Origin: an uncultured Pelagibacteraceae bacterium
GTDB lineage: Bacteria > Pseudomonadota > Alphaproteobacteria > Pelagibacterales > Pelagibacteraceae
Direction of reading: 5' to 3'
Length of the DNA: 64,000 nucleotides
Assembly: GCA_902582235.1 (NCBI GenBank)
Contig: CACHQX010000004.1
Coordinates: 53,054-117,053 of the forward strand
Shown: positions 20,147-29,401 of the stretch, in pieces
Layout: every line of letters begins with the position of its first letter
Position numbering within the stretch: position 1 is the first letter of the stretch
Notes under the pieces: generated by a model
Database searches by the model: none
What the model was told of the DNA's origin: nothing
Seen by the model: only the letters and a program-made list of their open reading frames with translations
Made by a program: the position numbers and the translations under genes

Positions 20147-21310
20147 CTATTTCAGCATTTTTTTGATATTTTCTAACGCTTGAGAAATATTATCTCTTGA
20201 TGCAGCAAAACTGAATCTAACGTAATTTTGGCAAGTTTCGCCAAAAGCTGATCCAGGAACTATGGCTACTCCTGCTTCGTGCATAGCCTTCCTCGCAAAT
20301 TCAGCACCGTTCATACCAGTTCCAATTACTTTTGGAAATGCATAAAATGCTCCACCTGGTAAGCTACACTCGACACCTGGTAAATCATTTAACCCTTTAT
20401 AAATTAAATCTCTTCTTTGAGTAAATTTTTCCATCATTGCATTAATTGAGTCATCTGGTCCATCTAAAGCGGCAATACCTGCAAACTGAGCTGCAGCATT
20501 AACACATGAAACACTATTGATTAATAATTTATTAACGTGCTCGATTAAGTGTTGAGGCCAAAAACTCCAACCAAGCCTCCAACCTGTCATTGAATAAGCT
20601 TTACTCCATCCCTCTAAAACAATTAATCTTTCCCTTAATTCTGGATAATGGAAAAAAGATGGCATTTCTTTATTATCAAAAATTTGTCTGCTATAAATTT
20701 CGTCGCTTAATATTGTTACATGGGGATATTTTTTTAAACCATCAGCTAAGAAATCAATATCTTTTTTTTCAACAAAACTTCCTGTTGGATTGTTTGGATT
20801 AATTAAGACTAACAATCTAGTCTTGTCAGTAATTAAAGATAATATTTTATCCGGATTAAATTTTAAATCTTTATCCTCCGTTAAATCATAAGGTACAGAT
20901 GTTGAGCCAGTATAATTTATCATCGACTCATATATTGGGAAAGCAGGTGTAGGATGTATTATTTCTGCTCCTGGTTCACCAAAACATTGGATAGCATAGC
21001 TCATAGTAGGTTTTCCACCTGGCATGATGAGAATTCTGTTGAAATCAATATCAACATTGTAACGTCTTTTTATCCACCTTGTGACTGCCTGACGACATTC
21101 TGGAATACCATTTGACATTACATATCCATGATGTCCATCATCAAGTGCTTTCTTTGCTGCTTCAACAACATGTTTTGGAGTTTTAAAATCTGGTTGACCT
21201 AATCCTAAATGGATCATGGGTTTACCTTGAGCCTCCAATTTTTTTGCCTCTGCAAGGACGGTAAATGCAGACTCAGTTCCCAACCTATCTAAGCTTCTAG
21301 CCAATTTCAT
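20147..21310 (-). CDS. PLP-dependent class I/II aminotransferase
   Basis: LGLGQPDFKTPKHVVEAA, NPNNPTGSFVEKKD, LEGWSKAYSMTGWRLGW, VRFSFAASRDNI. Confidence 0.93.
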   Translation of the reverse strand: MKLARSLDRLGTESAFTVLAEAKKLEAQGKPMIHLGLGQPDFKTPKHVVEAAKKALDDGHHGYVMSNGIPECRQAVTRWIKRRYNVDIDFNRILIMPGGKPTMSYAIQCFGEPGAEIIHPTPAFPIYESMINYTGSTSVPYDLTEDKDLKFNPDKILSLITDKTRLLVLINPNNPTGSFVEKKDIDFLADGLKKYPHVTILSDEIYSRQIFDNKEMPSFFHYPELRERLIVLEGWSKAYSMTGWRLGWSFWPQHLIEHVNKLLINSVSCVNAAAQFAGIAALDGPDDSINAMMEKFTQRRDLIYKGLNDLPGVECSLPGGAFYAFPKVIGTGMNGAEFARKAMHEAGVAIVPGSAFGETCQNYVRFSFAASRDNISQALENIKKMLK

Positions 21311-21349
21311 AAAATTATTCTATAAATTAATTTTAAACTATTCAACTCT

Positions 21350-22501
21350 TTATCTTCTAAATCTTAAATTGCTTCTATTGAGATCTGAAATTTTTGTACA
21401 TCCCATTAATTTCATATTTCTTTGTAGTTCTGCTTTATATTGTCCTAAAGCTCTTTCAACACCTGCTTGACCAGCTGCAGCTAAAGCATAAAGATATAAT
21501 CTTCCTCCTGCACAGGCCTTAGCACCAAGAGATAATGCTTTTAACATATGTGTTCCTCTTTGAAATCCGCCCTCGCAGATAACATCTAATTTGTCTCCAA
21601 CTGCATCTACAATTTCTGCAAGTTGATCGAAAGGCGATCTAGATCCATCAAGCTGTCTTCCCCCATGGTTCGAAACCATTATACCTGTACATCCAATATC
21701 AACAGCCTTTTTTGCGTCCTCTACGCTCATAATTCCTTTTAATGCAAAGTGACCTCCCCATTGAGAACAAAGTTTTTCTGCATCTTTCCAATTCATAGAT
21801 TGATCTAACATAGTAGAAAAATAATTTCCGATTGAAGAATTTGTGCTTGTACCTTCCTTTACGAAATCTTGAAGATGGGGTAGTTCAAACTTTCCTTTTG
21901 TTAAGTAATTTATTCCCCACATTGGTTTAGTCGCAAAACTAAATAAACTTGATAATGTCAATTTGGGAGGTGATGTAAAACCAGTTCTTAAATCTCTTTC
22001 ACGATTTCCTCCAGTTATAGTGTCGACTGTCAGAGCCATGACATCAAATTTTGCAGCTTTTGCTCTTTCTAAACACGAAGTATTTAATCCTCTATCTTTA
22101 TGAAAATAAAATTGAAACATCTTAGGAGTATCTATCATTGATGATATTTCCTCTACACTGACTGTAGCTAAAGCAGAAACTCCAAACATTGTATTAAATT
22201 TTTGGGCTGCTTTTCCAACTGCTCTTTCCCCATCATAGTGAAAAAGTCTTTGAAGTGCTGTAGGTGAACAGTAAAAAGGTAGATCAAGTTTTTTTCCAAA
22301 TATAGTTGTTGATAGATCAACATTCTCTACACCTCTTAGGACATTTGGAACTAAATCCACATCATCAAACGCACTTGTGTTTCTAGCATATGTAATTTCA
22401 TCATCCGCCGCACCATCAATATAATGGAATATCGGTGACGGAAGTTTTTTCTTAGCTAGTTTCCTAAAATCTCTAAAGTTATGACAATTTGAAAGTCTCA
22501 T
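21350..22501 (-). CDS. FMN-dependent alpha-hydroxy acid oxidase (LldD-like)
   Basis: FHYIDGAADDEITYARNTSAFDDVDLVPNVLRGV, GIMVSNHGGRQLDGSRSPFDQLAEI, GGFQRGTHMLKALSLGAKACAGGRLYLYALAAAGQAGV. Confidence 0.95.
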   Translation of the reverse strand: MRLSNCHNFRDFRKLAKKKLPSPIFHYIDGAADDEITYARNTSAFDDVDLVPNVLRGVENVDLSTTIFGKKLDLPFYCSPTALQRLFHYDGERAVGKAAQKFNTMFGVSALATVSVEEISSMIDTPKMFQFYFHKDRGLNTSCLERAKAAKFDVMALTVDTITGGNRERDLRTGFTSPPKLTLSSLFSFATKPMWGINYLTKGKFELPHLQDFVKEGTSTNSSIGNYFSTMLDQSMNWKDAEKLCSQWGGHFALKGIMSVEDAKKAVDIGCTGIMVSNHGGRQLDGSRSPFDQLAEIVDAVGDKLDVICEGGFQRGTHMLKALSLGAKACAGGRLYLYALAAAGQAGVERALGQYKAELQRNMKLMGCTKISDLNRSNLRFRR

Positions 22502-22510
22502 AAGTATAAT

Positions 22511-23029
22511 TTAAAAACTTTTCATAAAATTGAACATATAACTATTTGCCCCAGGATTTTTTTCCCCTAAACTTGCATTTGATAAGTGATTATATGAGAA
22601 ACCCAGCTCAGAATTTGGTGAAACGTCAAGTGAAAGTTGAAGCTCACTTTTAAATTCTATAGGATGACCCAAGTCTTTTCCATCGCCCTCAGAATATAAA
22701 CCGGGTGTAAAACTTGGTGTAATATTTAATTTACCTAAATCATACTCTGCTTGAATTCCGGTATAAAAATAACTTGCAGAGTCTGCTGTTATCATAAATC
22801 CTGTAACTGGTTTAATTTTACCTAAAAAACTATCTCTGAATAAATCTTCATTTAAATGTTGTACGCCAATTATCTCAGAATTTTTTCCTTTATCACTAAA
22901 ATCAAAGATTCCTGAAAAAAAACTAAATTGGTGATTATCTTTAGGCTTTAATTCATCAGTATAAACGCTCTTAGTAAGTCCAATGAGTATTGTAATAGCC
23001 ATTAAAATTTTAATTATTGTTTTATTCAT
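22511..23029 (-). CDS. PagL-like lipid A 3-O-deacylase/outer-membrane beta-barrel protein
   Basis: Signal peptide; C-terminal ELGFSYNHLSNASLGEKNPGANSYMFNF contains the PagL His-x-Ser signature. Confidence 0.75.
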   Translation of the reverse strand: MNKTIIKILMAITILIGLTKSVYTDELKPKDNHQFSFFSGIFDFSDKGKNSEIIGVQHLNEDLFRDSFLGKIKPVTGFMITADSASYFYTGIQAEYDLGKLNITPSFTPGLYSEGDGKDLGHPIEFKSELQLSLDVSPNSELGFSYNHLSNASLGEKNPGANSYMFNFMKSF

Positions 23030-23414
23030 ATTTTTTTAAAATTCTTTTTCCTATTATGGCACCTCCAATTAAAAATAACAATAAGGGCAAAGCCCACAAT
23101 AAAAGGGTATTTCTTGATATACCTGGATCATATACTATCCACTGACCATATTTCTCGACAAGAGATGAAAATATTTCCTCATCGGTTTTCCCGTTCTCTA
23201 ATTCGCCTTTAATATATTTTTTCATACTTTCGGCAAAATCTGAGTTAGACTCGTGAATTGTTTGACCCTGGCAAATTAAACATCTCAAATTTTTAGTAAT
23301 GTTTATAGTTTGCTCTTCAGAAAAAGTTGATGCCATAGTGATATTTTTTAAACTTAAAGAAATTAAAATAGAAATTATTAAAATTTTAATGGTTAGTAAT
23401 ATTTTTGATTTCAT
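23022..23414 (-). CDS. ccmH: cytochrome c-type biogenesis protein CcmH
   Basis: LRCLICQGQTIHESNSDFAESMKKYI motif with a C-terminal TM; start moved to MKSKILLT from the track start at 23429. Confidence 0.92.
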   Translation of the reverse strand: MKSKILLTIKILIISILISLSLKNITMASTFSEEQTINITKNLRCLICQGQTIHESNSDFAESMKKYIKGELENGKTDEEIFSSLVEKYGQWIVYDPGISRNTLLLWALPLLLFLIGGAIIGKRILKKYE

Positions 23415-23928
23415 AAACATCCTTATCATTTAATGGTCCTATATATTTTTTCAATACTTTATTGTCCTCGTCAACTAAAAATGTTTCTGGAACACCGTAA
23501 GCACCAAAATTAATTGATATTGTTCCTTGTTTATCAATAAAGATTTGGTCAAATGGATCTCCATGTAATTTCAAAAAGTTTAATGCATTTTTCTTTTTAT
23601 CTTTATAGTTTATTCCAATCATCATAATTGAAGTATCGTTCTTTAATTCTAAAAGTTTGTCACTTTCATCCTTACAAGGTTCACACCACGAAGACCAAAT
23701 ATTTATCAAATAAAAATTTTTCCCAAAAAGAACTTTATTAAAATTAATTTTCTTTTCATCAATTAATTCTACAACTTCAAAATCAGTAAAAATTTGATTT
23801 TCGCTCATTTTGGGGAAGTAAATTTTTTCCTTTTGGAGTGCGAATTTTAAAATAAAAAATGATATTATTAAAAGTGTTAATATTATTAAACTAAATATTG
23901 ACTTCTTTATTTTTTCTAAAAATTGCAA
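23386..23928 (-). CDS. ccmG: thiol:disulfide interchange protein CcmG/DsbE
   Basis: N-terminal TM, WSSWCEPCKDES thioredoxin-like CxxC, GVPETFLVDEDN. Confidence 0.93.
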   Translation of the reverse strand: MQFLEKIKKSIFSLIILTLLIISFFILKFALQKEKIYFPKMSENQIFTDFEVVELIDEKKINFNKVLFGKNFYLINIWSSWCEPCKDESDKLLELKNDTSIMMIGINYKDKKKNALNFLKLHGDPFDQIFIDKQGTISINFGAYGVPETFLVDEDNKVLKKYIGPLNDKDVYEIKNITNH

Positions 23929-25777
23929 ACATGCCTCCTAGCATAATTATTAAAGTTGAAATCCATATCCAAATCATAAAAGGCTTGTGTTGGTATCTCA
24001 CGTTAAAAAAATTTTGATCTTTAATTATGTTTATTGTAATAAATCGGTCTTTAAATAATGTAGTTTTAATTGATGCTTCACTAGTAGCCATTTCTGGTTC
24101 ATTATAAATTCTAATTTCAGGTTGAAGATTAATAATTTTATTTTTCTCATCAAGTACTTCAAAAAAACCAATGATTGATTCGTAATTTTTTTCTTTTTCT
24201 ACTGCGATTTTTTTAAAAATTATTTTTTCATTTTTAAGTGTAAAACTTTCTCCAACTTGAATATTCTTAACAATCTCTTTCGATGAAAAACTATTTAATA
24301 ATATAGATATTAGAAGTAACGAAAATCCAGTATGTGAAAATATTTGTGCAAAATTTTTTGTTTTCTCTCTAAATTGATCTAAACTTTTGAAAAGCAAGTA
24401 AAAAAAACCAACAAATAATAAAAGAACAAATATATTTTTTTCTCCAATATAATAAACAGTAATAAGGGATAAAATTAGTGTAAATACGATTACAAGAAAA
24501 CTTTTAACTCCAATCTTAAAGTTTGTTTTAATCCATTTCAAACTAGGGCCAATAGACATAAAAAGAACGAATGGAATAAGGAAAGGTAAAATTAGCTTAT
24601 TATAAAATGGTGGCCCCACCGAAATTTGCTCATCTAATATTACATCAAGAAATATTGGGTAAATCGTACCAATTAAAACAACACTTAAGAAATACAATAT
24701 AAACCAATTATTTATTAGGACCGCAGTTTCTTTACTTAGTGTAAAAATTTCACTTTTTTGAGTAAAGTTTTTATTTTCATAAGTTATAAAAATTACAAAT
24801 GATAATAAAACTAAAACTAATAAAAACGTTAATATATAAATTCCTCTGGATGGATCATTTGCGAAAGTATGAACTGAATTTAGAATTCCAGATCTTACCA
24901 AAAAAGTTCCAACCATACTTAATGCAAAAGTAATTATACATAAAACAATTGTCCATTTTTTGAAAAACTCTCTTTTTTCTAGAGTTAAAATACAGTGAAG
25001 CAATGCAGTTAAACTTAACCACGGCATTAGAGATACGTTCTCAACTGGGTCCCAAAACCAAAAACCACCCCACCCAAGTTCATAATATGCCCAAATCGAA
25101 CCTAACAGAATTCCACCTGTCAAAAAAATCCAAGAAAATAAAATCCAAAATTTAATATTTTTAGCCCAACTTTTGTTTACATAATTTGAAATCATTGAAG
25201 CTAATGCAGCTGAAAAAATTATGGATGTTCCAACATAACCCAAATATAAAATTGGAGGGTGAATACCTAATGCAGGATCTTGTAAAATAGGATTAAGTCC
25301 AAGTCCTTCTTTTTGAACAGGAAAAATTTCGTTAAAAGGATTTGATGTTTTTAAAACAAAGATGAAAAAACCAATTACAATAATCTGATGAAACAATGTA
25401 GTTAACAGTCTGTAATTATTTGGTTCGTTTCTAGATTTAAAAATAAATCCTAATAACACTCCAGTTAGAACCAATAACCATAAAAGTAAACTACCTTCAT
25501 GATTTCCCCAAGTCCCTGTAATTTTATAAAATAAGGGTTTCGTTGTGTGAGAGTTATTATAGACAGTCTCGTTGCTAAAATCTGAAATTATAAAAGAATA
25601 AATTAAAGAAATAAAAGAAATAAAAACAAAAAAAAACTGGAAACCAATTAAACCAAACGTTTTATTAGAAATAACCAAGTTGTTTTTTTTTAATTGGATC
25701 GAGGAATTAAAAAAAATAAATACTGATGTCAACAATCCAAAAATTAACGAATAATATCCTAATTGTGAAATAACCAA
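23891..25777 (-). CDS. ccmF: heme lyase CcmF
   Basis: 628 aa polytopic; ELGWGGFWFWDPVENVSLMPWLSLTAL (WWD domain), SVHTFANDPSRGIYIL. Confidence 0.96.
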   Translation of the reverse strand: MVISQLGYYSLIFGLLTSVFIFFNSSIQLKKNNLVISNKTFGLIGFQFFFVFISFISLIYSFIISDFSNETVYNNSHTTKPLFYKITGTWGNHEGSLLLWLLVLTGVLLGFIFKSRNEPNNYRLLTTLFHQIIVIGFFIFVLKTSNPFNEIFPVQKEGLGLNPILQDPALGIHPPILYLGYVGTSIIFSAALASMISNYVNKSWAKNIKFWILFSWIFLTGGILLGSIWAYYELGWGGFWFWDPVENVSLMPWLSLTALLHCILTLEKREFFKKWTIVLCIITFALSMVGTFLVRSGILNSVHTFANDPSRGIYILTFLLVLVLLSFVIFITYENKNFTQKSEIFTLSKETAVLINNWFILYFLSVVLIGTIYPIFLDVILDEQISVGPPFYNKLILPFLIPFVLFMSIGPSLKWIKTNFKIGVKSFLVIVFTLILSLITVYYIGEKNIFVLLLFVGFFYLLFKSLDQFREKTKNFAQIFSHTGFSLLLISILLNSFSSKEIVKNIQVGESFTLKNEKIIFKKIAVEKEKNYESIIGFFEVLDEKNKIINLQPEIRIYNEPEMATSEASIKTTLFKDRFITINIIKDQNFFNVRYQHKPFMIWIWISTLIIMLGGMFAIFRKNKEVNI

Positions 25778-25778
25778 T

Positions 25779-26198
25779 TTATTCTCCTAAAGATTTTTTA
25801 ACTTCTGGTGGCATATAATTTTCATCATGCTTAGCTAAAATTTTATCCGCTACCAGAAATTTTTTATCATTTAGAAATCCTTCTGCGACAACTCCTTTTT
25901 CTTCTTCAAATAAATTTGGAACTGTTCCAGAAAAGGTTACATATAACTCATTTTTAAAATCAGTAATTATGAAGTTGATTTTGTTATTGTTCATCATAAC
26001 TGAGTCTTTTTTTACCATGCCTCCAACTCTAATTTTTTTGTTTGAAATTTCTGACAAAAGATTAATTTCACTTGGGGATTTAAAATATACGACATTATCT
26101 TTCAAAACTTTAAGAACTGTAAAGGTTGTAAGAGCAATTAATGTTAAAAATACGGTGATGAAAACGAATCTTAACTTAACTTTTTTGCTGTACATCAA
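25779..26198 (-). CDS. ccmE: cytochrome c maturation heme chaperone CcmE
   Basis: N-terminal [28 protein letters not shown] (heme-binding HxxxY). Confidence 0.95.
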   Translation of the reverse strand: MMYSKKVKLRFVFITVFLTLIALTTFTVLKVLKDNVVYFKSPSEINLLSEISNKKIRVGGMVKKDSVMMNNNKINFIITDFKNELYVTFSGTVPNLFEEEKGVVAEGFLNDKKFLVADKILAKHDENYMPPEVKKSLGE

Positions 26199-26204
26199 TT
26201 ATAA

Positions 26205-26435
26205 TTAGATTTTTTGTGCAGCGTTACTTGAAACTAATACCTGGTTAGTTCTCTGTTTGTAGGCCTCTTTGTATTTAATTTTTTCTAAATGATTAAATTT
26301 TAATTCAAATTTTTTATTTTCTTTTACTAATTGTCGATTGATTATTATATATAGTGTAGAAAAATTAATTAGCGTAAATGCAAACGCCGACCATACAAAC
26401 AATCCATAACCATTCATTAATAATAAGTTTATCAC
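26205..26435 (-). CDS. ccmD: heme exporter protein CcmD
   Basis: Small single-TM protein (NGYGLFVWSAFAFTLINF) between ccmC and ccmE. Confidence 0.85.
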   Translation of the reverse strand: MINLLLMNGYGLFVWSAFAFTLINFSTLYIIINRQLVKENKKFELKFNHLEKIKYKEAYKQRTNQVLVSSNAAQKI

Positions 26436-27139
26436 AATCTATCTAGTCCTTTAGTCTTAATCTTTATCAATTCTATATTATATTTCATTAAAAAAATTAA
26501 TACAGAGAACAGAGCAAATGCCGCAGTCATGAGCAATAATGGTGTCAACATCGAGGAATGAATTGTAGTTTCGGAAAGAATTTTAACTGAGGACGGTTGG
26601 TGAAGACTCGCCCACCAATCTACAGAAAATTTAATTATAGGCACATTAACAAAACCAGCTATGGCCACTAAACTCGAAATTTTTGCAGCTTTATCATTTT
26701 CAAATAATCTCCATGATGCAATATAAAGAATATAAAACAAAAATAGCACCAACATTGAAGTAATTCTAGGATCCCAAGCCCACCATGTTCCCCACGTTGG
26801 TATACCCCAAATAGAACCTGTCACTAAAGCAATAAGGTTAAAAACTAAGCCTGATGGTGCAAAACTTTTTGCAATGATTACAAAATTTTTATTTTTAAAG
26901 ATAAAAATACCTAAAGAAAGGAAAGCTATGAATGAAAATATTCCTAAAGAAATCCATGCTGCCGGAACATGTACATACATAATTCTCACTGCATCACTTT
27001 GGATATAATCTTCTGGTGATAACAATAAAGATTCAAAAAGACCAAGTGTAAGGAATATAACGAAAAGAGAGAATACAATTATTCTCGTTAATTTTGAGAG
27101 TGAAATTATTTTTAGTATTTCAAAAATTTTGTTCAACAT
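26432..27139 (-). CDS. ccmC: heme exporter protein CcmC
   Basis: MYVHVPAAWISLGIFS, WGIPTWGTWWAWDPRITSMLVLFLFY, VDWWASLHQPSS. Confidence 0.96.
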   Translation of the reverse strand: MLNKIFEILKIISLSKLTRIIVFSLFVIFLTLGLFESLLLSPEDYIQSDAVRIMYVHVPAAWISLGIFSFIAFLSLGIFIFKNKNFVIIAKSFAPSGLVFNLIALVTGSIWGIPTWGTWWAWDPRITSMLVLFLFYILYIASWRLFENDKAAKISSLVAIAGFVNVPIIKFSVDWWASLHQPSSVKILSETTIHSSMLTPLLLMTAAFALFSVLIFLMKYNIELIKIKTKGLDRL

Positions 27140-27175
27140 TTGTGTAATTGTAAGGATTTTATTATAAACAAATTA

Positions 27176-27233
27176 ACTGATCAAGAACGTTGAGGGAGAT
27201 AATGTTGGGAAATATTTAACATCCTTGATCAGT
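27176..27233. other. Inverted-repeat/structured intergenic element between ccmC and hspQ
   Basis: Perfect 10-bp arms ACTGATCAAG (27176-27185) and CTTGATCAGT (27224-27233) with an inner ATGTT...AACAT pairing; no U-run typical of a terminator. Confidence 0.6.
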
Positions 27234-27301
27234 AAATAAACTATAAATCAAAGGTATGTCTAAGATTTGAAAGAATTGTGTTTAAATGATGACCCTGCTA
27301 A

Positions 27302-27622
27302 TTAATTCGACTGTTTGAAGTAAGAAGACCCTTTTTTTCCAGAAAATATCTCATTAATTAATGGATGTTTAATTGGTTCTTTTGAATCATCTTTGAGAAG
27401 ATTTTGTTCAGAAACATATGCCTCATAAGTAACATCCTCATTTTCAGCTAATAGGTGATAAAATGGTTGGTCTTTCCTAGGTCTTACATTTTTCGGTATA
27501 GACTCATACCATTCTTCAGAATTATTAAACTCAAAGTCTACATCGTAAATAACACCTCTGAAATCAAAGTGTTTGTGTTTTACAACGTCGCCGATTGAAA
27601 ATTTTGCTTTTTGAACACTCAC
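27302..27622 (-). CDS. hspQ: HspQ/hemimethylated DNA-binding (YccV-like) protein
   Basis: FSIGDVVKHKHFDFRGVIYDVDFEF, QPFYHLLAENED, YVSEQNLLKD. Confidence 0.9.
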   Translation of the reverse strand: MSVQKAKFSIGDVVKHKHFDFRGVIYDVDFEFNNSEEWYESIPKNVRPRKDQPFYHLLAENEDVTYEAYVSEQNLLKDDSKEPIKHPLINEIFSGKKGSSYFKQSN

Positions 27623-27700
27623 ACTAAATAATATGGGTATTTGGGATAAAAAATCAATAAAAAAATTATTAAAAGTTTATAAATCTGATAATATTAAGTT

Positions 27701-28252
27701 GTGAATAAGTCGCTAATAAAATTTTTAACTGACTTTGGTCCATTAGTAATTTTCTTTTACTTTTACTATAATTCTGGAAAAGATCTTCAAGTAGCTATAC
27801 CGCCTCTTATAGTTGCGACAATAATTTCTGTCTTGATTGTTTGGTTTTTTGAGAAAAAAATTCCTACAGTACCTCTAGCGGGAGGTATTCTTATAACTCT
27901 TTTTGGAGGATTAACTATCTACTTCAATAATCCAATTTTTATTTATATGAAGCCAACAATAATTAATATTTTATTTGGCTTGTCACTTTTTTTTGGAAAA
28001 TATTTCACCAAGGAGCCTCTTTTAAAATTAATTTTGGGAAAGTCATTGCCCTTAAATGATGAAGGATGGAATATTTTAAATTTTAGATGGATATGGTTTT
28101 TCTTTGGCTTAGCCATTTTGAATGAACTTATTTGGCGAACACAAACTGAGGAATTTTGGGTAAATTTTAAAGTATGGGGTATGCTTCCAATTACTTTTAT
28201 TTTTACAGCTTTTCAAATTCCATTAATTAAAAAATATTCTCGAAATGAATAA
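27701..28252 (+). CDS. yciB: inner membrane-spanning protein YciB (septation protein A family), GTG start
   Basis: DFGPLVIFFYFYY, LTIYFNNPIFIYMKPTIIN, LNILWRTQTEEFWVNFKVWG-like segment. Confidence 0.92.
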   Translation: MNKSLIKFLTDFGPLVIFFYFYYNSGKDLQVAIPPLIVATIISVLIVWFFEKKIPTVPLAGGILITLFGGLTIYFNNPIFIYMKPTIINILFGLSLFFGKYFTKEPLLKLILGKSLPLNDEGWNILNFRWIWFFFGLAILNELIWRTQTEEFWVNFKVWGMLPITFIFTAFQIPLIKKYSRNE

Positions 28253-28583
28253 AAATTTAAAATTAGTTATTAATAACTCAATTAAAAAATACGAAGAAAA
28301 ATTTTTTTTCGAAAAAAGTGAGCTTAAAATTATTTTAGATTTATACGCAAAAATGGTTTCGAACGGTTCTTGGAAAGACTATGGTCTTAATATTTCAAAC
28401 AAACAAATAAGTTTTAGTGTTTTTAAAAATGCTGCTGAAAACGCAATTTATAATATTTGCAAAAATTTCAAACCAAATAGCAAAAACTTAAAGTATTGTA
28501 TTACTGATAGTAGGGGCCGTATATTAAAAAATTCACACGATCTTGAAAATTTGATTAATAAAGTGAATTGGAAAAAACTTTAA
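28245..28583 (+). CDS. DUF2794-like protein
   Basis: LDLYAKMVSNGSWKDYGLNISNKQISFSVFKNAAENAIYNICKNF and GRILKNSHDLENLI. Confidence 0.7.
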   Translation: MNKNLKLVINNSIKKYEEKFFFEKSELKIILDLYAKMVSNGSWKDYGLNISNKQISFSVFKNAAENAIYNICKNFKPNSKNLKYCITDSRGRILKNSHDLENLINKVNWKKL

Positions 28584-29336
28584 TTATCTTCTCTGACCAA
28601 AAAGCCTTAGAAGCATTATGAATAGGTTTATAAAGTCTAAGTAAAGTGTTAATGCACCCATTATTGCTTTTTTGCCAGATATTTCGACAGTATCTGAAGC
28701 TGAATACATATTTTTAATCTTTTGTGTGTCATATGCAGTCAGACCGACAAAAATTAAAACACCTAATATTGAAATTACAAAATACATCATCGCAGATTTT
28801 AAAAAAATATTTACTAATGAAGCAATTATAATTCCTATCAATCCCATCATTAAAAATGAACCAAACTTAGTTAAGTCTCTTTTAGTTGTGTAACCATAAA
28901 TACTCATAGCACCAAAAGTTGCTGATGTAATAAAAAATACTCTCGCAACACTTACTCCTGTGTAAACTAAAAGTATCCATGATAATGATAATCCCATTAA
29001 AGAAGCAAATACCCAGAAAACTGTTTGTGCTTTAGCTGCTGACATTTTGTTAATACCGAAACTCATATAAAAAACTATTGCTAGGGGTGCTAGCATAATT
29101 ACCCATTTTAAACCTGAAAAGAAAATTGCGTTACCAAAACTTGTAAATGAAGCGATCGATCCTGCAGAATCTGTAACTACAGACATTTTAAATGAAATTA
29201 ATGAAATTATCCCAGTTAAAAGCACTCCAGTTGCCATGTAGTTATACACTTTTAGCATGTAAGCTCTTAAACCAGCATCCCAGACTGCAGTTTTTGCAGA
29301 AGTTGCTTGGAAAATATTTTGTCTGTTAAAATCCAT
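28584..29336 (-). CDS. Bax inhibitor-1/YccA family membrane protein
   Basis: Seven hydrophobic segments; LTAYDTQKIKNMY and ALTLYLDFINLFIMLLRLFGQRR C-terminus. Confidence 0.93.
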   Translation of the reverse strand: MDFNRQNIFQATSAKTAVWDAGLRAYMLKVYNYMATGVLLTGIISLISFKMSVVTDSAGSIASFTSFGNAIFFSGLKWVIMLAPLAIVFYMSFGINKMSAAKAQTVFWVFASLMGLSLSWILLVYTGVSVARVFFITSATFGAMSIYGYTTKRDLTKFGSFLMMGLIGIIIASLVNIFLKSAMMYFVISILGVLIFVGLTAYDTQKIKNMYSASDTVEISGKKAIMGALTLYLDFINLFIMLLRLFGQRR

Positions 29337-29401
29337 AAATCGAATATATTAATTTTACAAAAATTTTCAATGGTCTAAAGGTACCAAATTATAATAATTT
29401 T

